Positions 25,076 through 33,871 of a stretch of DNA of 43,758 nt are shown piece by piece. The position numbers and the translations under genes were made by a program. Position 1 is the first letter of the stretch. Each line of letters opens with the position of its first letter. Under the pieces are notes generated by a model. That model saw only the letters and a list, made by a program, of their open reading frames with translations, did not search any database and had not been told where the DNA came from. The stretch covers positions 1-43,758 of the forward strand of contig DASYUH010000025.1 in the NCBI GenBank assembly GCA_036001465.1, given 5' to 3'. The stretch comes from Candidatus Polarisedimenticolia bacterium (lineage in GTDB: Bacteria; Acidobacteriota; Polarisedimenticolia; Gp22-AA2).

Positions 25076-26119
25076 ATGGAAACGCTCTGGTTCGCGCTCG
25101 CCTCCGCGATGGTGGCGATCTACGTGGTGATGGACGGCTTCGACTTCGGGGCCGGCGTGCTGTATCGCCGGGTCGCCCGGAACGATCGGGAGCGCCGGCA
25201 GGTGCTCGCCGCCATCGGCCCGTTCTGGGACGGCAACGAGGTCTGGCTGATCGCCGGAGGGGGCGTCCTGTTCATGGCCTTTCCGAAGGTCCTCGCCTCG
25301 GCCCTGTCCGGCTTCTACCTGGCGATCATGCCGGTCCTGTGGGTCCTGATTCTCCGCGGCATCTCGATCGAGTTCCGCTCGCACGTCGACGATGCCATGT
25401 GGCGCGCGTTCTGGGACGCGACGCTCGCCATGGCCTCGACGCTCGCCTCCCTGCTCCTCGGCGTCGCGCTCGGGAACCTCATCCGCGGCGTGCCGCTCCT
25501 GGAGGACGGCTGGTTCTCGCTCTCGTTGTTCGAGTCGTTCTCGCCGCGCGGCGCGCTCGGCCTCCTCGACTGGTACACCGTCCTCGCCGGGCTGCTCGCG
25601 CTCGCGGCCCTGGCGCACCACGGGGCCCTCTTCCTCGCCTGGAAGACGGACGGCCCCGTGCGCACCCGGAGCCTGAAGGCAGCGGGCGTCCTCTTCCCCG
25701 CGGTCGTCGTCCTCTGGCTCGCGGCGACCGCGGCGACGGCGTCGGTCGCTCCGGAGCTCTTCCCGGCCCTCGCGGCCCGGCCGGTCGCCTGGCTGGCGAC
25801 CGCCCTCTTCCTCGTCGGCCTGGCGGGGACCTTCGCGGCCCGCCGTGCGGGGCGGGACTTCCTCGCCTTCGTGGCCTCGGGCGCCTTCCTCCTCGGAATC
25901 CTCGGCGCGACCGCCGCCGCGGTCTATCCGACCATGATCCGGTCGATCAGCGAGCCGTCCCGCTCGCTCACCGCATTCAACGCCTCGGCGGGCAGGGAGT
26001 CGCTGGCGGCCGGCCTGTCCTGGTGGCCGGCCGGCTTCGCCCTGGCCATCGTCTATGCGGTCGTCGTGTTCCGCCTCCACCGCGGCAAGGTGCGGGCGGC
26101 GGACGGCGAAGGCTACTGA
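25076..26119 (+). CDS. cydB: cytochrome bd quinol oxidase subunit II
   Basis: This 347-residue protein has about eight or nine membrane segments and partners CydA. It carries the N-terminal signature YVVMDGFDFGAGVL, then GPFWDGNEVWLIAGGG and FRGIS-type loop RGISIEFRSH, all typical of CydB. The full length is present, so the oxidase should be functional. No cydX-like small subunit and no cydDC transporter is seen nearby; the 63-residue ORF that follows is not CydX-like. Confidence 0.95.
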   Translation: METLWFALASAMVAIYVVMDGFDFGAGVLYRRVARNDRERRQVLAAIGPFWDGNEVWLIAGGGVLFMAFPKVLASALSGFYLAIMPVLWVLILRGISIEFRSHVDDAMWRAFWDATLAMASTLASLLLGVALGNLIRGVPLLEDGWFSLSLFESFSPRGALGLLDWYTVLAGLLALAALAHHGALFLAWKTDGPVRTRSLKAAGVLFPAVVVLWLAATAATASVAPELFPALAARPVAWLATALFLVGLAGTFAARRAGRDFLAFVASGAFLLGILGATAAAVYPTMIRSISEPSRSLTAFNASAGRESLAAGLSWWPAGFALAIVYAVVVFRLHRGKVRAADGEGY

Positions 26120-26175
26120 GCCGCGGTATCATGATCCCGGACAGCACGATTCCCATGTGACTGAGGATTGAACGA

Positions 26176-26367
26176 ATGGCGGACGAACGACCGGCGCGCA
26201 CTCGAAGCGCGGGGCCCTTTGTGGGTGTCGGGGTGGCCGTCGGGGCCGGGGTCGGCGCAGGAATCGGCGCGGCGACAGGCAACCTGGGGGTCTGGCTCTC
26301 GGTTGGGATCGCGGTGGGCGCTGCGGTTGGAGCCATGCTTTCGAGGCAGCCAGGCCGGTCGGAATAG
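26176..26367 (+). CDS. small glycine-zipper membrane peptide
   Basis: This 63-residue protein has a charged N-terminus and C-terminus around VGVGVAVGAGVGAGIGAATG and a second Gly/Ala-rich stretch, giving one or two short membrane helices with GxxxG packing spacing. GAGGA is 8 bases before the ATG, and the next gene begins 10 bases after its stop, so it is likely a genuine expressed gene. Such peptides occur as unnamed proteins in many bacteria. It could assist the neighbouring oxidase or SRPBCC protein, but nothing in its sequence shows this. Confidence 0.65.
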   Translation: MADERPARTRSAGPFVGVGVAVGAGVGAGIGAATGNLGVWLSVGIAVGAAVGAMLSRQPGRSE

Positions 26368-26377
26368 GAGGTCCATC

Positions 26378-26944
26378 ATGGCCAGGAAGATCCTGATTGT
26401 CCTCGCGATCCTGGGCGTCTTTCTGGCCGTCGCGGCGGTCGTCGTCGGCATGCAGCCCGACACGTTCTCGGTGCAGCGGTCCGTGACCGTGGCGGCGCCG
26501 CCGGCGGCGGTGTTCGATCAGGTCAACGACTTCCAGGCCTGGGACGGCTGGTCCCCGTGGAAGGAGCTCGACCCGAACGCGACGAAGACCCTGTCGACCC
26601 CGTCCGCGGGCAAGGGGGCGACGTTCGGCTGGTCCGGCAACGACAAGGTCGGCGAGGGCAGCCTGACCATCCTCGAGAGTCGACCCGGCGAGATGGTCGA
26701 TATCGAGCAGGTGTTCGTCCGGCCGCTCGCGGGGAAGGCCCGGATGGTGTTCACCTTCGCGCCGGAAGTCGGCGGGACCAAGGTGACCTGGACGATGGAC
26801 GGGACCAACAACTTCCTCGGCAAGGCGATGTGCATGATCGTCGACATGGACGCCATGCTGGGAAAGGACTTCGACCGGGGCCTGGCGAACATGAAGACCG
26901 TCGCGGAGAAGGGCGGCGCGGCACAGGCGGCCACCGCGCCGTAG
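26378..26944 (+). CDS. membrane-anchored SRPBCC (polyketide-cyclase-like) protein
   Basis: The 188-residue protein starts with one hydrophobic segment (ILIVLAILGVFLAVAAVVVG) that may be a membrane anchor or uncleaved signal. Residues 30-175 follow the SRPBCC pattern VQRSVTVAAPPAAVFDQVND, WSPWKELDPNATKTL, VTWTMDGTNNFLGKAM and LGKDFDRGLANMK, as in the polyketide_cyc2 group. It probably binds a hydrophobic small molecule at the membrane face; the ligand is unknown. AGGAGG is at 26366-26371. It is in line with the Gly-rich peptide upstream. Confidence 0.85.
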   Translation: MARKILIVLAILGVFLAVAAVVVGMQPDTFSVQRSVTVAAPPAAVFDQVNDFQAWDGWSPWKELDPNATKTLSTPSAGKGATFGWSGNDKVGEGSLTILESRPGEMVDIEQVFVRPLAGKARMVFTFAPEVGGTKVTWTMDGTNNFLGKAMCMIVDMDAMLGKDFDRGLANMKTVAEKGGAAQAATAP

Positions 26945-26973
26945 CCTCGATGACCCCATGGGAGATGCAGACG

Positions 26974-27988
26974 ATGAGAATCGCAGCCGGTGTCGTCCTC
27001 CTCCTGCTTCCGGGCGCTCTCCTGGCTCAGGAAACGCCTCCACCGATCATCGACATGCACCTGCATGCCTTGGGGATCTCGTGGTTCGCCTCATTGGCGG
27101 GCCCGCCACCGATCCCTCATTGCGTCCCCATGACCGACTACCCGGTCCCGGAATCCGGCCGCCGCTGGCTCGAGGTTGTTCCGCTCGCGGGACCTGGCCT
27201 GCCGCGCGACCCTGTCTCCCATGACGGATGACGACGTGATGTCGAAGACGCTGGCGATCATGAGGAGGCGGAACATCTACGGCGTGACGAGCGGCGGCCT
27301 GGTCGATCGCTATGTGAAAGCCGCACCGGACCGCGTCATCCCGAGCCTGTCGTTCGCGGGCGGGCCCGAGGCGCCGAGCGTGGCCTCGGTGCGGAAGTCG
27401 CTGAGCGACGGCCCATTCGCCGTTCTTGGGGAGGTGACGGCGCAATACGGTGGAATGGGGCCGGACGATCCGTCACTCGAGCCCTACTGGGCACTGGCGG
27501 AGGAGTTGAACATCCCCGTCGGCATTCATATCGGCACCGGCCCGGTCGGAGCCCCGTACCTCGGGTTCGATCGCTACCGGGCGCGGCTCCACAGCCCGGT
27601 CGCCCTGGAGGAGGTCCTGGTCCGCCACCCCAACCTGCGGGTCTACATCATGCACGCCGGCTGGCCGATGCTCGATGATCTGCTGGCCGTCCTCTGGACC
27701 CATCCGCAAGTGTACGTGGACGTGGGAGCCATTGTCTGGGCCCTGCCTCGCGCGGAGTTCCACCGGTACCTGCAGCGCATCGTGGAGGCCGGCTTCGGCA
27801 AGCGCGTCCTCTTCGGCTCCGACCAGATGATCTGGCCGGAAACCATCGAGATGGCCATCCAGAGCATCGAGTCGGCTGCGTTTCTGACAGCGGAGCAGCG
27901 GCGCGATATTTTCTTCAACAATGCGGCCAGGTTCCTGCGATTGTCACCCGAGCGGATAGGCGGCATGCACGGAGGCAAGCCGAAATAA
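26974..27988 (+). pseudogene. exported amidohydrolase (COG2159-like) with a frameshift
   Basis: A signal peptide (MRIAAGVVLLLLPGALLAQ) is followed by IIDMHLHA, the metal-binding HxH of the amidohydrolase superfamily. The frame ends at 27231, but from about 27177 the next frame continues the same protein: VGIHIGTGP, VYIMHAGWP and LFGSDQMIWPE supply the remaining metal ligands (His, His, Asp), ending at 27988. Dropping one base in GAGGTTGTTCC near 27177 restores E-V-F-R-S-R-D and one continuous ORF of about 337 codons. It is either a sequencing error or a recent inactivating insertion. The ATG at 26974 has GGGAG 9 bases upstream. Confidence 0.75.
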
Positions 27989-28031
27989 AGGACGGGTCAC
28001 CTTGTCTTCGTCCGTGCCCGAGGCGTTCACG

Positions 28032-28553
28032 ATGAGCGTCTGGCGCATCGGGGCCCTGGTGCTGGCGGGCGCCATCGGTGCGGCGCCGGCGGGCCCGCCC
28101 GAGACCACGCCCTGCGACAACTTCGGGCATGTGAGCCCGGGCCTGTACCGGGGCGCGGAGCCCGACGATCGCTGTCTCGAGCACCTGGCCGGGCTGGGGA
28201 TCAGGACGGTCGTGAACCTGCGCGACGAGAAGGACGCGTCGGATCGCGAACGCCGGCGGACGGTCGCTCTCGGAATGCGCTACGTCAACCTGCCGATGTC
28301 GGGGTTCGAGCGCCCGGCGCTGCCCGAGGTGCGAAAGGCCCTGGCGGCCATCCTCGAGCCCGGGGTCCAGCCCGTCTTCGTGCACTGCAAGCGCGGCCGG
28401 GATCGCACCGGGGTCATCGTCGCCGCCTACCGGATGACGCACGAGGGCTGGACCGCCGACCGGGCGGTCGAGGAAGCGCAGCGGTTCGGGATCGCCTGGT
28501 GGCAGGTCCGGATGAAGAGGTTTATCCGGGAGTTCGACCCGGCCGGCGGCTAG
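28032..28553 (+). CDS. exported tyrosine/dual-specificity-phosphatase-like protein
   Basis: The 173-residue protein has a hydrophobic N-terminus (ALVLAGAIGAAPAG) suggesting export, then a DSP-type domain with YRGAEPDD, GIRTVVNLRDEKD and the phosphatase P-loop HCKRGRDRTG (Cys119 nucleophile, Arg125). Pattern and length resemble the Siw14-like tyrosine phosphatases. A periplasmic location would be notable because phosphotyrosine is mainly cytosolic; the target could be inositol phosphates or phosphoproteins outside the membrane. Start 28032 is preferred over the TTG at 28002 because it opens directly into the signal. Confidence 0.82.
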   Translation: MSVWRIGALVLAGAIGAAPAGPPETTPCDNFGHVSPGLYRGAEPDDRCLEHLAGLGIRTVVNLRDEKDASDRERRRTVALGMRYVNLPMSGFERPALPEVRKALAAILEPGVQPVFVHCKRGRDRTGVIVAAYRMTHEGWTADRAVEEAQRFGIAWWQVRMKRFIREFDPAGG

Positions 28554-28694
28554 CGCCTGCAGGTTTCGTCGCCGCGCGTGGCGGTCCGCAAAAGGCCCTG
28601 ACGTAGAGCGGCCGGCTTTCTTTCCCCGTTCGGCGGCCGCTTGTGGCATGCTACGCGCAACGATGGCTGACACGGGAACCGTCCCGGCCCGCGC

Positions 28695-31600
28695 ATGGAA
28701 GCCTTGATCGGCCCCCTGGTCTTCCTCGCCATCCTCTGCATGGCGGGGGGCCCCATTCTCGCGCTGCTCGCCCTGGCGCGGATCAAACGGCTCACGGAGG
28801 AGAACAACCGCAGGGAAGACTTCGCGGAGCGACTGGACGCGGTCGAGGAGCGGCTCGCGGCGCTCGCCCGGCGCACGGCGACGCTCGAGGCTTCGCCTGC
28901 GGGAGCACCGTCCTCGGAGAGAGCGCGCCCCTCTCCCGCACCCGAGCGACCCGCGCCGGCGCAGGCCGCGCCACCGCGGCCGGAGAAGCCGGCCCCGCCG
29001 CCACCGCCTGTCGCCACCGCTCCGCCCGGCCCGGGCATCGAGGAGGAGGCGGCCGGGGTCGAATCGCCACTCTTCACTCCCCCGCGGCCGCCCGGCCGCA
29101 CCAGGGCGCCGATCGACTGGGAGCGCTGGATCGGCATACGCGGCGCGGCGGTCGCCGGCGCCGTCGCGCTCGGCCTCGCCGGCCTGCTCTTCTTCAAGTA
29201 CTCCATCGAGCAGGGGCTGATCACTCCGACGATGCGGGTGGTGTTCGGGACGCTCACGGGCCTGGGATGCCTGGTCGGCTCGGAGTGGCTGCGGGGCCGC
29301 GGATACCGGCAGACGGCCGAGGGAATCTCCGGCGCGGGGGTCGTGATCCTCTACGCGGCGTTCTGGGCCGCCCACGTTCTCTATCATCTCATCGGCATGC
29401 CGCTGGTGTTCGGCCTGATGGTGCTGGTCACCGCCGCGTGCTGCCTGCTCGCCGTGCGGCACGCCTCGCTCATCGTGGCGGTCCTCGGCCTGGTCGGCGG
29501 CTTCGCCACGCCCCTTCTGCTGGCGAGCGGCTCGGATCGTCCGATCGGCCTGTTCGGATACGTCCTGCTCCTGGACCTCGGCCTGCTCGCCGTCGGCCAC
29601 AGGCGTCGCTGGCCTTCGCTCGGCATTCTCAGCCTGCTGGGAACCGTGCTCCTGCAGGGTCTCTGGATCGTCACCCGCATGGGACCCGAACGGCTGATCC
29701 TGGGTCTCGGCATCCTGGCGATCTTCGCGGTGCTGTTCGTCCTCGGCGGACGGTTCGCCGGCCGCGGCGAGCGCCGGGGCGCATGGATGTGGAGCCAGGC
29801 CGGCGCCATCCTCTTTCCCTTCGCCTTCGCCGTCTATTTCGCCGCCCGCCTCGGGCTGGGGCCCCACCTGTATCCGATCGCCATCCTGCTGGCGCTTCTG
29901 GGCGCGGGCGCCTGCTGGGTCGCCCGCGATCAGGGCGTGCCGGCCCTGGCCACGGGGGCGGCCACCTCGTGCGTCACCGTCGTCGCCGTGTGGCTGCTGC
30001 AGCGCACGCTGGTCCTCCCGCTGGCCTGGGAGACCGTCGCCGCGACCGCCGGCCTGGCCGCGATCTTCCATGTCTTCGTCGAGCTGGATCCCGAGCCGCA
30101 TGGCAACGAGGGGCCCGTGCCGGCGGCGCTCGTGGCGGCGGGCGGGTTCTTCATCCTCCTGCTGTTCGCGTCCACCGCTCCCACCGTGCCGCTCGTCCCC
30201 TGGCTCGCAGGCTGGGCGGCGATCGCCGCACTGATGTATCGCCATGCCGCCTTTCCGCGCCGGGCGGGGCTTCAGGTCGTGGCCGCCTTCGGGCTCGGGC
30301 TCGGCCTCTCCATCGCCCACCTCCTGCACCATGACAGCCCTCTCTTCCCGGCACCCGGGAGCTTCCTGGCGCTACTGGCCGGAGCGTCCGTCGCCCTGCA
30401 GGCGGTCGCGCTCCTGCGGCGGCAGCCCGAGGTCCGCGCCTTCGCCGAGCATGCCGCGGCCACGCTTCCGGCGGTGCTCCTGGTCCTTCTCGCGGCGGCG
30501 CCGCTCACCCGGTCCCTGGGGCCTCTCGCGGCCCTCGGCGGCGCGCTCGTCCTCGGCATCCTGGTGCTGACGGCGGCGACCCGGCTGGGGAGCGGGGCCT
30601 GGTGCGCCACGGGCGTCGGCGCGACCCTCCTGGTGCACGCCGGCTGGACCTTCGCGGGCCGGGGCCCGGAGGCCCCCGCACCCGAGCCTTTGACGGCCCT
30701 TCTGGCGCAGGCGGCCGCGGTCGTTCTCTTCACGGCCTGGCCCCTCGTGGCCGTCAGGCGGCTCTCGGGCGACCGGCTCGCCTGGTATGCCGCGGCCCTC
30801 GCGGGCCCGCTGTGGTTTCCGTCCCTGCGACGGTTCTTCGTGGCGGCCTTCGGCGACGCCTTCATCGGCGTGCTGCCGATCGCCCTGGGCGCCCTGTCCC
30901 TGATCGCCGCGGACCGGGCCCGCCGCTCCTGGCCCGCCGCGGATCCGATACGGCGCAGCGCCCTGGTATGGTTCTCGGCGGTCGCGCTCTGCTTCGTCGC
31001 GCTCGCCATCCCGCTGCAGCTCGAGAAGCAGTGGATCACGATCGGCTGGGCGCTGGACGGCCTGGCGGTCCTCGCCCTCTGGAAGCGGCTGGACCACCCC
31101 GGCCTGAAGTACCTCGGGCTGGGGCTCCTGGGCGCCACGACCGCGCGGCTCGTCGCCAACCCGGCCCTGCTGTCGTACTACCCGCGCTCGGGGATCCGGA
31201 TCGTGAACTGGCTCATGTACACCTACCTCGTGCCGGCCGCCGCCCTGCTCGGGGGGGCGGCGCTTCTCAGGCCGCTCGAGCCGGCGCGCGCCCGCCCCTG
31301 GGAGACCGATCTCTACCGCAAGGGCCACGCCGTCGGAGCCATCGGGTCGGCCCTGGCCGCCATCGTCGTGATCTTCGTCTGGATCAATCTCACCATCGCC
31401 GACTGGTTCGCCACCGGGCCGTCCCTGAGCCTGCGCTTCGGCGACCAGCCGGCGCAGCGGCTCACCGTGTCGATCGTCTGGGGGATCTACGCGCTCATCC
31501 TGCTTGGATTCGGCATGGCGCGCGACTCGCTCGGCCTGCGCTGGATCAGCCTGGGCTTTCTCCTGGTGACGATCGGGAAGGTTTTTCTTTACGACCTCGG

Positions 31601-31718
31601 AGCGCTCCAGGACCTGTACCGCGTGGCGTCGCTCGCCGGCCTCGCCGTCTCGCTGATCCTCGTGTCCCTCCTGTACCAGCGTTTCGTGTTCCGCAAGGCC
31701 CCGCAGGAGAGGACGTGA
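28695..31718 (+). CDS. DUF2339 multi-pass membrane protein
   Basis: This 1007-residue protein has an N-terminal membrane helix, a coiled-coil (KRLTEENNRREDFAERL to LEAS), a Pro/Ala-rich linker to about residue 135, then RWIGIRGAAVAGAVALGLAG and more than twenty hydrophobic segments. This is the DUF2339 layout; the family is of unknown function, perhaps envelope assembly or transport. It runs straight into a DUF3999-like gene (GTGA overlap), the association usual for the family. No Shine-Dalgarno precedes the ATG. Confidence 0.85.
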   Translation: MEALIGPLVFLAILCMAGGPILALLALARIKRLTEENNRREDFAERLDAVEERLAALARRTATLEASPAGAPSSERARPSPAPERPAPAQAAPPRPEKPAPPPPPVATAPPGPGIEEEAAGVESPLFTPPRPPGRTRAPIDWERWIGIRGAAVAGAVALGLAGLLFFKYSIEQGLITPTMRVVFGTLTGLGCLVGSEWLRGRGYRQTAEGISGAGVVILYAAFWAAHVLYHLIGMPLVFGLMVLVTAACCLLAVRHASLIVAVLGLVGGFATPLLLASGSDRPIGLFGYVLLLDLGLLAVGHRRRWPSLGILSLLGTVLLQGLWIVTRMGPERLILGLGILAIFAVLFVLGGRFAGRGERRGAWMWSQAGAILFPFAFAVYFAARLGLGPHLYPIAILLALLGAGACWVARDQGVPALATGAATSCVTVVAVWLLQRTLVLPLAWETVAATAGLAAIFHVFVELDPEPHGNEGPVPAALVAAGGFFILLLFASTAPTVPLVPWLAGWAAIAALMYRHAAFPRRAGLQVVAAFGLGLGLSIAHLLHHDSPLFPAPGSFLALLAGASVALQAVALLRRQPEVRAFAEHAAATLPAVLLVLLAAAPLTRSLGPLAALGGALVLGILVLTAATRLGSGAWCATGVGATLLVHAGWTFAGRGPEAPAPEPLTALLAQAAAVVLFTAWPLVAVRRLSGDRLAWYAAALAGPLWFPSLRRFFVAAFGDAFIGVLPIALGALSLIAADRARRSWPAADPIRRSALVWFSAVALCFVALAIPLQLEKQWITIGWALDGLAVLALWKRLDHPGLKYLGLGLLGATTARLVANPALLSYYPRSGIRIVNWLMYTYLVPAAALLGGAALLRPLEPARARPWETDLYRKGHAVGAIGSALAAIVVIFVWINLTIADWFATGPSLSLRFGDQPAQRLTVSIVWGIYALILLGFGMARDSLGLRWISLGFLLVTIGKVFLYDLGALQDLYRVASLAGLAVSLILVSLLYQRFVFRKAPQERT

Positions 31719-33799
31719 GCCGAAGGGTCGCCCTTGGCCTGGGGCTCGCCGCCTTCGCGTGCGCCCGGGCGGCGCGGGGCGAGGCGTCCCAGCCCGTCGA
31801 ACTGCGGCGGCTTTTTCCGCAGGAGGCAGAAGTCCTGGCCGCGGGGGACGGCCTGTCCCGCCTCGTCCTGCCTCCCGGGATCCTGACGGCCTGCCGGCCC
31901 GATCTTTCGGACCTCCGCCTGTTCGACTCGCGGGAGAGCGAGGTCCCGTTCCTCGTCGACGCCGGCGCCGGCGCGGCCGGCGGCCTCGAGGTGACCCGGC
32001 GCTTCGAGCCCCGGGTCCTCGACGCCGCCCGGGCCGAGATCCGCCGCGAGGACGGACCGCCGCTCCGCCGGGAGACGATCGAGATCGACCTGCCCGCCAC
32101 CGGGGTCCGGGGCGGACCCTGGGTGCTGATCGTCGAGCCGCGGCACGGCGAGTTCGTCGCCCGCGTCGGGGTCGAGGGGATCGACGCGGCCGGAGGCGCC
32201 ACGCGGCTGATCGAAGGAGGCTCGGTCTTCCGGATCGCCGGCGGGCGCGCCGCCGAGAAGCTCCGCCTGCCCCTGCCCGCGTTCAACGGGCCGCGGCTGC
32301 GCATCGTCCTCGAGACGGAGCACCCGTTCTGGCTCGAGCCGGCGCTGCGGCTCGAGAGCGCCCGCTCGATCGAGCGGGCCGGAACGATCGCCGTGCCGCT
32401 CGAGGTGCTCTCGGTCCGCACCGACGCGGGACGCACGGTCGTCGACCTCGCCCGGCCGCGGGGGATCGTTCCCGGCCTGCTGAGGATCGACTCGTCCACG
32501 CGGACCTTCGACCGGAGGGTCGAGGTGTGGGACGACGGCCCCGCGGGCGGCGGCAGCGCGCTCGCGACGGGGCCGATCTTCCGCGTCGAAGGGCTGGTCC
32601 CGGTCGGAGAGCAGGACCTGGCCCTGCGCCCCGCGCGCGGGGACCGGCTGCGCGTCGAAATCGACGACGGCGACAGCCCGCCCCTCGAACACCTGGCGTT
32701 TTCCGCCGTCGTCGCCCAGCCGTCCCTCATCTTCTCGAAGGGGACCGGGCACGCGGGCGAGGTGTTCGGGACCCTGCGCTTCGGAGGCGGGCGGGCGCGG
32801 GCGCCCCGCTACGACCTGGCCGGGCTCCTGCCGGCCCCCGCCCGGACCGTCACCGGCAAGCGGGCCGAGGCGGCCATCCGGCTGTACGATCCGGCGACGG
32901 TGCGCCCGGCGCGTCTCGGCGCGATCCGCCCGAACGCCGCCTACGACGGGGCGCCGGCGCTCGGATTCGCCATGCATCCCGGGGCCAGGGTCGACCGGCG
33001 CCTCTTCAGCCATCAACGGGCGCTCGCCGTCCCGTCCTCCACCGAAGGGCTGTCGCGCCTGCGGATCGAGCCCGCCGATCTCGCCGTCCTGAGCGACGAT
33101 CTGTCCGACCTGCGGGTCGCCGACGAGGCCTCGCGCCAGTGGCCGTATCTCGTCGAGCGGGAGGGGACGACCGACCTCGTCCCTCTTCAGGCCCCGGAGC
33201 CGAAGAGCCGGGACGGCACCTCGCGCTACGCGCTGCGCCTGCCGGTCACCCCGATGCGCTTCGACCGCCTGATTCTGGACACCGGCGTCGCGTTCTTCGA
33301 CCGCGGGTTCCGCCTCGAAGCGAAGTCCGGATCCGGCGGGGAGACGACCCTGCTGCGCGGCCGGCTCGCGCGCCCGGTCGGCGATCCGCGCCCGCTGAGC
33401 ATCGACGTGCCTCCGGTCCGCGTGACGTCGATCGACCTGGTCATCGAGGACGGCGATGACGCCCCCCTCCCGTTCCGGTCCGCGCAGGTCCGCGTCGTCC
33501 TGCCCGAGGTGTTTCTCATGGCGCCCGAAGGCCGCTACGCCCTTCTGCTGGGCGCGCCGGACCACGACGCGCCGCGCTACGAGCTCGAGCGGGTGCGCGA
33601 CGTCGTCCTGGCCGTCCAGGCCGCCCCGATCGAAGCCGGTCCGCTTCAGGACAACCCGGAGTACAGCCTCAATGCCCGGTTGAGGGGGAAGGGGTATCGC
33701 CAGACCGCCCTTCTCTGGGCCGCGCTGTCCGCGGCGGTCGTGGTGCTGGTGATCCTGACCCTGCGCCTGGCGCGGCGCGAGTCGTCACCCGCGGCGTGA
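31715..33799 (+). CDS. DUF3999-like exported protein with C-terminal membrane helix
   Basis: The 694-residue product has a short signal peptide (VALGLGLAAFACARAARG), a long beta-rich exported region with repeated RLRIE, LSDLRLFD and LSDLRVAD elements (two similar halves, each starting with a jelly-roll-like strand set), and a single C-terminal helix (ALLWAALSAAVVVLVILTL) with a basic tail. This is the DUF3999 pattern but longer than the 450 or so residues of proteobacterial members. The GTG start has GGAGAGGA just upstream and overlaps the DUF2339 stop. The two probably form a membrane complex; function unknown. Confidence 0.78.
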   Translation: MSRRVALGLGLAAFACARAARGEASQPVELRRLFPQEAEVLAAGDGLSRLVLPPGILTACRPDLSDLRLFDSRESEVPFLVDAGAGAAGGLEVTRRFEPRVLDAARAEIRREDGPPLRRETIEIDLPATGVRGGPWVLIVEPRHGEFVARVGVEGIDAAGGATRLIEGGSVFRIAGGRAAEKLRLPLPAFNGPRLRIVLETEHPFWLEPALRLESARSIERAGTIAVPLEVLSVRTDAGRTVVDLARPRGIVPGLLRIDSSTRTFDRRVEVWDDGPAGGGSALATGPIFRVEGLVPVGEQDLALRPARGDRLRVEIDDGDSPPLEHLAFSAVVAQPSLIFSKGTGHAGEVFGTLRFGGGRARAPRYDLAGLLPAPARTVTGKRAEAAIRLYDPATVRPARLGAIRPNAAYDGAPALGFAMHPGARVDRRLFSHQRALAVPSSTEGLSRLRIEPADLAVLSDDLSDLRVADEASRQWPYLVEREGTTDLVPLQAPEPKSRDGTSRYALRLPVTPMRFDRLILDTGVAFFDRGFRLEAKSGSGGETTLLRGRLARPVGDPRPLSIDVPPVRVTSIDLVIEDGDDAPLPFRSAQVRVVLPEVFLMAPEGRYALLLGAPDHDAPRYELERVRDVVLAVQAAPIEAGPLQDNPEYSLNARLRGKGYRQTALLWAALSAAVVVLVILTLRLARRESSPAA

Positions 33800-33817
33800 C
33801 CGCGAGACCCTGAACGC

Positions 33818-33845
33818 CTGACGCATCCCGCCGCCCGGGTATAAT
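33818..33845 (+). promoter_or_regulatory. sigma-70-type promoter
   Basis: CTGACG (33818-33823) and a perfect TATAAT (33840-33845) are 16 bases apart, 26 bases before the amidohydrolase ATG. It defines the start of the three-gene unit 33872-37880. Confidence 0.5.
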
Positions 33846-33871
33846 GGCCGCTCTCTAACAGGAGCGAAGCC

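Noticed and set aside
23654-26080. 808-codon minus-strand frame opposite cydAB
   Set aside because: Highly charged Glu/Arg/Asp/His-rich mirror of two well-identified membrane-protein genes; such frames arise from hydrophobic codons read backwards.
27915-30332. 805-codon minus-strand frame opposite the phosphatase and DUF2339 genes
   Set aside because: Same mirror effect; no start signal and no motif.
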